From positions 40,800,001 to 40,864,000 of the forward strand of contig NC_133158.1 in NCBI RefSeq assembly GCF_040802235.1: a DNA stretch of 64,000 bases. The letters are read 5' to 3'. The DNA is from Manis javanica. Lineage: Eukaryota; Chordata; Mammalia; Pholidota; Manidae. The notes beneath the pieces are model-generated. The model did no database searches. It had not been told where the DNA came from and saw nothing but the letters and a program-made list of their open reading frames with translations. This document shows positions 55,001-64,000 of this stretch, in pieces (the first letter of the stretch is position 1; the number at the start of each line of letters is the position of its first letter). The position numbers and the translations under genes were made by a program.

Positions 55001-56599
55001 CATCTGGGCCACCGTCTGGGGGTACTGGGGAGCCAGACAGCATCCCGGCTCCACCTGAGACTTGCACTTCAGTCATAGCAGCCTGGTATGCAGACTGGGC
55101 AGTGCCCTGGATCATACCCCCTGGTGCCGTTTGCCCCCAGGGGTCCTGGGGGTGGTCACGGTGGTTGTGCCACATGGGCAGGCACACCTGTCTCACCGAA
55201 GCTGACAGCACATAAGAAACAAACAGGTGAGTGAGGGGGCGAGCCGTCTCCTGGTGACAAAGCCTTCCTCAGGCTGCTGCTTGCCACAGGCCCCTGCCCC
55301 CCAACCCAGTGCCCTGGGAGCAAATTCGCTGTCTAACTTTGGAAAACCCCTCCAGAAAGTCTAGTGAAGCAGGTGTACAGTCTATCTAGGGAAGGAAATA
55401 GAATAGCGGCAACACGCTGGTGCTGGGCAGCCACCTGTCAATAGCTGTGGGACGGGACCTTCTCTGCAGTCCCAGGAGCAGGGGCCACGGTGTTGGGTTC
55501 AGAGCAGGATAGGCAGGATAGGTGGTGGCCGGCCCTTCTGTAGCCTGCAGAGCGCTGGGCTTCCCAGTCCACGGGAGGGGCTGGGCCGTGTGACTGGGCT
55601 AGCCTGCAGCTGCGGGGGAAAGGGGAGGGCCCAGGCCAAGGCCACCACCAGGGCCTCCAAGAGGCCCCCCGAGCTCTCCTGGGCCCAGCTGAGCACCCAC
55701 GCCTGCTAGAATCTCTCTTTCTGCCTTTGTCGTTGATGCCATTGTCTAGTTGACAGCCCGGGGGTGGTGGTCTAATCTGGGAGACTGAAGGAGCCGGGGA
55801 GGTGCAGCAGGTGAGGAGGGGCTGCGGCTGACCAGGTGCAGCGGGCCTGCGCTTCACAGCCCAGGGCCCCAGCTGGGACTTCCCTGCAGTGCCACCCAGG
55901 AGGCCCCAGGGTGCAGGGGGAGCCAGCCCACCACATTCTTGCAGGGGCCACAGATGGCACTGCCTGGGGACGGGGGTCCTGGTGTGAGCCTGAGGGCCCC
56001 CTGCCCCATGATCTCCCTTGGCGGGCTGCCGCATCAGGACAGTGAGCCCCATCCTGCCAACCGGCCAGACGAAACCGCCGAGCCATTTCCTGAGGCTCCC
56101 GTGTGTGTCTCCTCCTCCGGGCCCATATCCGGAGCCTCACCAAACCTGAACAGCCCTGCTCGCGGGGTCGTTTCCTTCTGGTTTCAAAGGATATGCTTCA
56201 TGAGATTAGAGCCATCTCCCCAATGGGCGCCTGGACATGTGTATTTATTTTCTGAAGTCATGATTATATAGCCGGAGCAGGTGCCTGGATCAGCAGCCAA
56301 GAGACTGAGTTTACATCCAAAAGCTTCTATTCCACAATTCTTAAATCATGACTCCCATACCGATGTAAAATTAATGCGTGTTATAAAGACTTTATTAACT
56401 CATTTTTAGTGAGGGACCCGGTTAGGGGCTCCAGCCACTCAGAGGAGCAGTGGAGAGAATGCGCGTGGAGCGAGGCTGACACGAGGCGTTCGCACGCGCC
56501 AGCTGGCTCCTCGGTGAGGGCAGGATGCGACCCCCGGGGGCAGAACGCATCTGCCTGCGAGCTGGCATGCTGGGGCCGCACTGACAAACCACCACAGGT

Positions 56600-56930
56600 G
56601 GGGGGCTCGGGACAACAGAGACTGGCTCTCCCCAGTTCCAGGAGCCAGAAGCCCGAGGTCCGGGTGCTGGTGGGGCAGGCTCTGTGGGAGGCTCCCGGGC
56701 GGCCTTCCTGCCTCTGCTGCAGCTCAGATGGTGGCAGGAATTGTGGCTTCCTTGTGTGTAAACATAGCCCTAGCGCTCTGCCCCTGAGGGCTTTTCCCTC
56801 TGTGTTCCTGTGTCTCTAGTGTCCTTCTTATAAAGACGCCCGTCACTGGGGTCAGAGCCCTCCCTAAACCCAGGATGACCCCATCCCAAGACCCTTGATT
56901 ACATCTACACAGACTATTTCCAAATTCCGG
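56600..56930. repeat. Old interspersed repeat, antisense to copy at 14940
   Basis: Reads TCCTTCTTATAAAGACGCCC, then ACCCCATCCCAAGACCCTTG and GATTACATCTACACAGACTA. These are the reverse complement of landmarks in the repeat near 14940-15130. Family not named. Confidence 0.45.
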
Positions 56931-59099
56931 TGGCGGTGGGGGTGTTAGGGTGTAGCCCTGCCTTCTGGTGGCCACTATTCGGCCCACTGTCCAGAAGTGA
57001 GAATTATCTGTCTTGCTCTCCATTGTCTATGATTTATTTACAGAAGGCGAAGGGCTCAAAGGCAGTGAGTGCAATCAGAAGCTCAGAGTCATCACCCACC
57101 TGCAGACACCCCATTAGCGCAGCATCCTGGTCGCTTGCCCGTTTCCTGCGTTCGTTCTCAGAAGCCCCTTCAGGTTCCTGGAATGACAGGCGTGTCTTTC
57201 TGTGCCCCCCTGGCCACTGCATGCTGCAGGCTCGGTCTTAGGGGACCTGGGGAACCTGGAGGACCCAGGAACTCAGGGGCTCTGAGGGGCTGTGGGACCC
57301 CAGGGGAGTCCCGTGTACAGGGTTGGGTGCAGCAGGGGATGGGCCTTGAGAAAGACCCTCCCTGCTAGTCGTGGTCTCCCCCACCCCACCCCCTCCCTTG
57401 GCATGGAGACTGCAGGCAACACTCCCACCTCCAAAGCCCAAACCACCCCCCCACAGCCTGCCCTCCGGCTCCATCCCACCCCCCACAGCCCCTTCAGGGC
57501 AGAGGGTCTGCCAGCTCACAGCCTTTGCTCCGCGCCCCCTCCCCTGTCCTGCCGGCCCCTGTAGGCACGCTCTGCCCCTCCAGAGGGTTCAGCAGACCTA
57601 TTGCTGGAGGAGGGGCAGGCTTCTCCCTGCCTCCCCGCTGCCACCCAGGCCCCTGGGCCAGGTGGTGTCTGGGGCCTCCAGGCGCAGGCCCGGGGAGGGG
57701 GGCACATTTACGGGGAACAAGGGAGCCGGGCTGGGCAAGAAGCATGGGCAGGGGGAGCAAGTGCTTGGGGAGAGGGGGCAGGGCCCAGGAGGGCAGCAGG
57801 TTGAGGGGCTAACAGTGGGTGTAGTGGGCAGGAGCCGAGGAAGCTGGTCCAGTTCACCCCAGCCCCGGGCACCTCCTTCCTGCAGGGGCTACTCAGCCAG
57901 AGCCCGTGCTCCATGGGCTGCTGGCAGTGGGCTGGGGTGTGCACCGGTTCCCCGGGGTGGCACGCCAGGCCGCCACGGCTGTGCAGCATTGCAGCTGTGC
58001 CCTGGGTCCCGGCCTCGGCCCCGGACAGGGAGGGGGTTCCCTACCCCGAGCCACCTGCCCTCCATCTGTGCAGCCATCCCAGGGCCTCTCCCGTGGTCAG
58101 GGTGGGTCTGGGGGCTCCAACAGAGGCCTGGTCAGGAACACCCATGCAGGGTGGTCTCCTGGGGAGCCGTGCACACAAGCAGACTACAATCTCTGAGGAC
58201 ACTCTAGGGCTTTGTGGGAGACTGAACCATGTTGCTCCTCCCCAAACATGCACAGGGAACTCAGAAAGCCCCCAAGTTTGGGGCCGCTGGGATTTATTTT
58301 CCAGAGTACGTCTCAAGTGTGCACACTGACTACAATTAACGGGGTCATGTCCCTGTGTGTCCCTGGCTCCCGGCAAAGCCACCCTACCCTGCAGGGCCTC
58401 TGCCCAGCCTGGCCCGAGGCCCCTCAGGCCCACGTCCGCCTTGTCGGGCATGATCCCTCCGGCCTCCCCTGTGCAAGAGTCACTTGATGCCCACTCTGTG
58501 CTCGGTGCCGGACACTCAGGGCAGGCAGGACAGTCTCTGTCCTCAGGTGGCCTCTACCTAGCCCCTCTCACCTTCAGGGAAGCCCCTACATTGCAGGGTT
58601 CCATGAAAGAAAGCAGGGTGCTGGCCAAAAGCAGGAAGTGCCCCCGCTGCATCCGGGCATCCCTGTCAGGCCTCAACAGGAGGGAGGTGGTCACACCTCA
58701 GAGCATCTTGCCTGAATACACATGCAGAGGCCACAGGGTGCCTGAGCCCCTGGGGGAGTGGAAAGGTCAGGAGGAGGGGGCGAATGTGAAAAAGTTAGAA
58801 AGGCACGTGGAAGGGCCAGTACAGACTTAAAGCAGTAGGAGAAAGCAAAGGAGCCTTTGCTATAAGCGATATCTACTCAAAACGTCATAAACACTTGATT
58901 AAAAATCATGATATGGAGAGGATGAAGAGGAGAAATTAGGGTGCAACAGAGCTAAAATCTGACCACTCGTAGCAAGAAGCCAGTAAAGCAAGAGGTCTGG
59001 AAAGGGTGTAGTGTGTGCTGTGTTTGTGGGGACAGTGTGCGCAGAAGGCGCCTCCTGTGGGCTGCACGGAACCCCGGCCATCAGAGCCCCTGGCTGCCG

Positions 59100-59275
59100 A
59101 TGCTTTAGAACAAGCTTTCGCCCTCTGCACTATTGACAGTCTGTGGCGGGGCCCTCCTGCACTTTAGGACACCAGTCACACCCCTCACCCCGGCTGCCTC
59201 AGGGAGCACGCCCCCCAGGGAGCCCAGGGTCCCCTGCCCTGCCAGATCACCCCTGGTTGAAAACTGCTCTTTCAA
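59100..59275. repeat. Possible hAT-type DNA transposon remnant
   Basis: Contains CTCTGCACTATTGACAGTCT and ends in CCCCTGGTTGAAAACTGCTC, resembling a widespread non-autonomous mammalian DNA element. No coding capacity. Confidence 0.4.
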
Positions 59276-59669
59276 ATTGATATTCACCAGCCTGTTCCTA
59301 TCAAACTAAGAAGGCTGAAAATGTGTGTGTGTAAACAATGGGCTTGAAATTCCAAATAAATTATGTAAATCAGCAACATTGTAAGAAATTGTAAATAGTA
59401 ATTATGTGTTTACTACTAACGCATAGGAGAAGCCCACTTCCTAGGAGTTCAGTCCAGGGAAGCCTGGAACGTCTTCCGTGGATCACGCTGTGTAACTAAA
59501 CCAGAGCTCAGTTTCTGCAGGAAATCAGTGTGGTCAGAACATCTGTAAAGCTGCAGACTGCTTTTAGTCAAGACCTCTTCTTGTTAATGGGAATGTCAGT
59601 TCTAAAATTTTATCCCAGCAGTTGGGTCCTTCTTGTATTTACTTTTAGAAAATTTGGTCTTTTGATTTT

Positions 59670-59960
59670 TTGAGGGAAATTTTGTAGTGTCCACATCTTT
59701 TATAAAGTGATATCGAGAGTAGAAAGGCGGTACCAGGGACTGGTGGGTGGAGGAAGTGGGGAGGCCTAGGTCAAAGGGTACAAACTTCCAGCTGTCAGGG
59801 GACTGAGTTCTGAGATGTGCTGGGCAGCACGGAGGCCACAGGTGACGAGACTCCGTCACATCGGCAAGAGCGGCTGGCTGCCTGCACCTTGGACGTTCTC
59901 ACCACAAGGAAGAAATGGTCGTTATGTGACGTGACAGAGGTGTCGGCTCACACGAGGGGG
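59670..59960 (+). mobile_element. Possible old L1 3'UTR fragment
   Basis: GTCAAAGGGTACAAACTTCC followed by AGCTGTCAGGGGACTGAGTT is a typical old L1 3'-end motif, also seen in the old L1 near 10615. Confidence 0.4.
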
Positions 59961-61269
59961 TGTCATTGCACAATTATACAAGTGCCTCATCAGCGCGCTG
60001 TACACCTTAAATTTACACAACGTTACAAGCAACCACATCTCCACAAGCTAGGGAGATGGCGAAAAAGTCACACAGTGAAAAGCACCGATACTGAATATCG
60101 CAGACCGAAGGGTGTTCATGCTGCTTCTCTGGTGAACTGGTCGGAAGCACGCCGCACAGTCTGTCCCACTCAGACCGCAAGAGAGCCGCCTGCGTGCACG
60201 TCAGTTCATGGATGCCTCTTGGCGCACATGTCACAGAAAAGAATAGAAGGTGGCTGGATGGCTGCAGTTAGACAGAATTAGAAATAAATGACACACAGCA
60301 GTCCCCACCGTTCGCAGGTCCCAGGGCTGCTGACGGTTTCCTGAGGGAGGGAAGGGCCCCACGTTTCACAGGGGCCCCCGACCCCCCTAGAAGGGCTCTG
60401 AAGGATGTCTCGTGAATCCTGGTTTGGGAACACTTCCCTCTCAACAGTCTGGCAAGATCATGATGTTTGTTTTCGGGTCACCATGGATTAGTTTTGTTTT
60501 CTTCAAAGAGGCAGCAGGAATGGGGATGGTCACACCCAGTCCCACCACAAGGAGCAGGATTCCAGGGGGGCTGCATATTCTGAAGTTAAAGAAGGGGCCT
60601 GGGTTCCTGTGCTCCCACCCCGCACTCAGCCTCAGCCCCATGGGTGATGCTCCAGGCCTGAGTGGGGCGTGGCTGCCCTGGGAGGCCACCTCACACACTG
60701 ACAAGAGAATGTTACAGGGGCATTGGGAGCTCCCCCACAGCTCAGGGCTCAGCACTCCCGGCCTCGGGGTGCTCTCATTTTCTGGGGAGTCCCCAGGCCC
60801 TTGAAACATGGGGACAGATGAGGCTTCTGCTGCTTTTGGGCCCCCATGTGCAAACCCCCTGGTTGCCTGCGCCCCATGGCTCAGCCTCCCCCAGACGGCG
60901 CCTCCGCCACAGCAGAGCCCAGCCGGAGCCACGTCCCCAGGGCACTTGGGACCCAGCTGTCGGATCTGCTTGGATGTGCTTATGCCTCAGCTGTCAGCAA
61001 GAACAGTGTCGAAACATCCCAAGAATGCAGCTGAAAGACAGGCCATCTTCTTTTAAGTGGCAAAATAAATATTGGAGCCCCGGCTCTAGGCCTAGGCCAC
61101 CCCGTGAAGATGCACCCACAGCAGTTGATAGGATCCTGCTAAGTCATTGCTTCCTGCCTCCATCTGGCTTCTCTTAAATGTGGTCCTGTCCTGTGAATCT
61201 CTGTGACCGCCACCCGGATGCCCACACTCTTATGCTGCGCAGGCGAGTCTCACAGGAAGCTTGGTAACA

Positions 61270-61590
61270 GTAGTGTACTCATTTCCTAAGGCTGCTGTAA
61301 TAAATCACACCACTTAGTGGCTTAAAACAACACACGTTTATGACCATCCAGTTCTAGAGGTCAGAGTGCCCATCAGCGGCAGGGGGCACACTGAGGATGA
61401 GCAGACTACTCTCTCTGAGGAGAGGCCCGGGAAGACCCCATCCTGCCAGTACCAGCCCAGAGGCCAGCCTCCGGGCCTCCCTCTATCTGCAAAGCTGGCC
61501 ACTAGCGTTCCCCCTGCCTGGCCTCTGTTCCCCTCCACCGGCTGACCCTGACGCTGACCCCCTATCCCTCTGACAAGACCCTGTGATGAT
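61270..61590. repeat. Old interspersed repeat copy
   Basis: TTTCCTAAGGCTGCTGTAAT followed by AAATCACACCACTTAGTGGC and TTAAAACAACACACGTTTAT is a strong landmark of a common mammalian repeat, probably related to the copies at 14940 and 56600. Not coding. Confidence 0.5.
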
Positions 61591-62939
61591 GGGGGGATGG
61601 TGGTGGGTTATCAGTGGAACCCCCAGGGACCCTCAGAAACAACAGCAAAGGGGTTGGAGGTGGCCATGTTGGGGGCAGCTCTGCAGCTACGCGGTGTGGG
61701 GCACACAGGGCTGGTTCATAGGCTCTTCCAATTTCTCCTTCCTTCCTTTTACTAAATGCAGCTATTATTCAATAACAATTAAATTAAAATCTTAAAAAAA
61801 TTTTTTCAATTAAAAAAATAAAGGGAAGAAAGAATGCTCTGTCCCCACCCCTGGGGTCCAGGCGGGTCACCCTCGTCCTGAAGTGCCACGACACAGGTGA
61901 CCACCAAGGCAGAGGGGCTCTCTGAGCAGTGGGGGGCTCCGGCAGCCAGGGCAGGGCCAGTCCCTGCCTGCGAGGGTGGCACCAGCACCCCGCCCTCCAG
62001 GTGTGCCCCTGCGCTGCCCCCGCCCTGTGCCCAGGGACTGAACTGAGCCAGATGGGCCATCTATGGGGACAGAAGGGGAGTGTGCACCTAGGCAGGGAGG
62101 CGCCGGCTCTGTCCCAGGGCCTCTCAGTTTCCACAGCATGGAAGGTGGGAGCTAGTGATTGCTCAGATCCAGAACAGTCCGGCAGGCCCCCTGGGCCGTG
62201 GAAGTCCGTGGTAAGGGGGGGGAGCAGGCACCTCTGCCCCAGGGAAGTTCAAATCCCCAGGCCTGCCCTCTGAGCGGGCACCTGTCCACCCTGGAGTCCC
62301 CGAACTGCGGGCGTCAGAGCCTAGGTCTGCAGGGAGGGGCGTTAAGGCCCGGGGGCTTCCCCAGAGCCTCTGGTCCCTACTCCCTGGCCAGAACCGCCCC
62401 TCTCGGTGACTGCGTGAGGAGACTGGCGCAAGCGCGGTGCCTCCAGGGACAGGGGAACAGGGCCGAGGGGGCGGCCGGGAGCCTGGGGTGGCAAGGCCCG
62501 AAGTGCGGCCAGGCCCGAAGTGTGGCCCTCGCTGCTTCCCATCGCCCCTGCGCATGCAAGGCGCCGAGGGCCGGGGCAGATAAGGTGACCAGCGCATTGT
62601 CAGATTTCTGCCTGCATGTGGGTTTGTATTGTTTTTAGCTCGGATTCATCAAGTGGTTTGGATGCCTGGGCCTGTCTCTAAGTGTGTTTACTTGCAAATC
62701 CAAGCCAAGGTTAAACAAATGGCCTTAATTAAACATTCACCCCGCCCCAGCTACACTTATCAGAGGCACAGCCAGAGGTGCAGCACAGCAGGAGCCCGGG
62801 AGACTCTGCAGCGGAAAGCAGTTAAGGCCTCCTCCTCCTCCTCCGGGAAAAGCCCACCAGAACATCCAGGTGAAGGGAACGGAGCCGGGCCCTCACCTCA
62901 CGCCGTGGACAGCCCACTGGGCCCAAGACCGGCATGTAA

Positions 62940-63890
62940 GAGCTGAGGTTATACACTTCTCACGACACAGAGGAAAGGCCATGACCCCGGGCTGGCTGAT
63001 GACTCCAAAGGGACAGGCATCAGTGGCTGCCTGAAAATTAGAGACTCTCGTGACACGGCCGACAGAGGGAAAAGGCAGGGGAGAAGACATCTGCCAGTCA
63101 TGCATCTGCAAGGGCTGACATCCAGAATGCACAGGGACCTCCTAAAACTCAGCAGCAAAGCAAACAACCCCAATCAAAGACCGGCCAAGGACTTGAATAG
63201 ACATTTCTCCAAAGAAGACATGCACATTGGCAGTCAGCCCACGAGGAGATGCTCAACATCGCTGATCACTGGGGAAACTCAAATTAAAACCACACGAGCT
63301 AACACTTCATACCCAGGAGGACAGCTGTTACTGAAACAACAAGAGCAAACAGCACGGTGCGCTAAATGTTGGCTCAGATGTGAAATAAGTGGCCCCCGTG
63401 CACTGCTGGTGGGGCTGTGAGACGCTGCAGCTGCCATGAGAACAGTACACAGCTCCTCCAAACTCGAAACGTAGAATTAGGGCATCACCCAACAATTCCA
63501 CTTCTGAGGTCTGTACCCAAAAGTAGTGAAAGCAGAGACCCAAACAGAACAGATATATATATATATAGTATACCATGTCCATCACAGCACTAGTCACAAA
63601 AGCCAGAAAGTGGAAGGAAACAGCTTCAATGTCCATCAGTGGATGAATGGATAAAACAAGTCCATCACAAAGGGGCAGATACTCTGGGAGTTGCTTATAC
63701 AGAGACAGAAAGAAGGTGGTGGGGGCTGGGGTGGGGCAGCGGACTTGTTTAGTGGGTACAGTTTCAGGTGGGGAAGAGGTTGAAGTCCCCAACTTACTAC
63801 CACTATGTGGGACACTTACAAATGGTTAACAGGGTAAATTTTGTGCTATATATATTTTACCACAATCTTAAGAAATAAAGAGCCTAAATA
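62940..63890 (+). mobile_element. Old L1 ORF2 3' fragment and 3'UTR
   Basis: The Cys-rich C-terminal region of L1 ORF2 is recognisable (about 63100-63660), with many stops, followed by 3'UTR-like sequence. An (AT)n run sits at about 63549-63565. Heavily diverged from the young L1 at 3280-9442. Confidence 0.7.
63549..63565. repeat. Short (AT)n microsatellite
   Basis: About eight AT dinucleotides inside the old L1 fragment. Confidence 0.8.
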
Positions 63891-64000
63891 TAACTATTTA
63901 TTTTTCATAGTAAGTATGTTAACTTTTATGCCTTATTAAATTCTTCACAGATACATGAAAGCTAGCACTAAATTGTATGGCACTGAAACAAAAAAAACAT

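Larger units (their letters stand above)
49661..62930. other. Intergenic region, no gene recognised
   Basis: Mostly GC-rich, with short overlapping open frames on both strands (none beyond 278 codons, the longest at 57371-58207 being Pro/Gly/Arg-rich and repeat-free). I see no conserved domain or splice-consistent exon series. By human synteny the next gene would be GATD3 on the opposite strand, and none of its exons is recognisable here. It holds several old repeats listed separately. Confidence 0.5.

Noticed and set aside
57371-58207. A 278-codon open frame as a possible new gene
   Set aside because: Low-complexity Pro/Gly/Arg composition, overlapping frames on both strands, no homologous motif, and no promoter or splice support.
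62240-62260. GTTCAAATCC-like tRNA B box
   Set aside because: No A box at the right distance and no cloverleaf can be formed.
49661-62930. GATD3 exons expected from human synteny on the minus strand
   Set aside because: No segment resembling the conserved GATase-like domain was found; the gene is probably beyond the window.

Overview
The window is mammalian nuclear DNA: genes split by GT-AG introns, LINE-1 elements, endogenous retrovirus (ERV) sequence, ancient MIR SINEs and a CpG island. I recognise two protein-coding genes, both on the + strand: DNMT3L (coding exons 12055-25151) and ICOSLG (36997-45429). The same neighbouring pair lies in this relative orientation on human 21q22.3. Alu, rodent B1/B2, carnivore tRNA-SINEs and ruminant BovB are not evident, so a placental mammal outside those groups is likely. 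I do not assign a species.

Layout. 1-2998: no gene seen. 2999-10700: an old L1 fragment split by a nearly full-length younger L1 (3280-9442) with a 9-bp target-site duplication; its ORF1 is intact and its ORF2 is broken. 10705-12054: an L1 tail and GC-rich DNA leading into DNMT3L. 12055-25151: DNMT3L in twelve coding exons whose splice phases all agree. 25152-29089: old repeats and a GC-rich, CpG-containing stretch. 29090-36076: an ERV-L-like provirus with paired LTRs, a 5-bp target-site duplication, decayed gag/pro/pol and two antisense LTR-type insertions inside it. 36077-37300: CpG island and ICOSLG promoter. 36997-45429: ICOSLG in seven coding exons. 45430-64000: probable ICOSLG 3'UTR, then about 15-18 kb with old repeats and no recognisable gene.

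DNMT3L is a catalytically inactive relative of DNMT3A/B; it reads unmethylated histone H3K4 and stimulates de novo DNA methylation in germ cells. ICOSLG is the B7-family cell-surface ligand of the T-cell costimulator ICOS. They are neighbours, with no shared pathway. The most notable observations are an apparent 1-bp deletion in the ICOSLG cytoplasmic-tail exon that moves the reading frame, a roughly 15-residue insertion in the ICOSLG IgV domain, and the provirus 0.9 kb upstream of the ICOSLG start codon. I found no sign of a wholly new kind of biological system.
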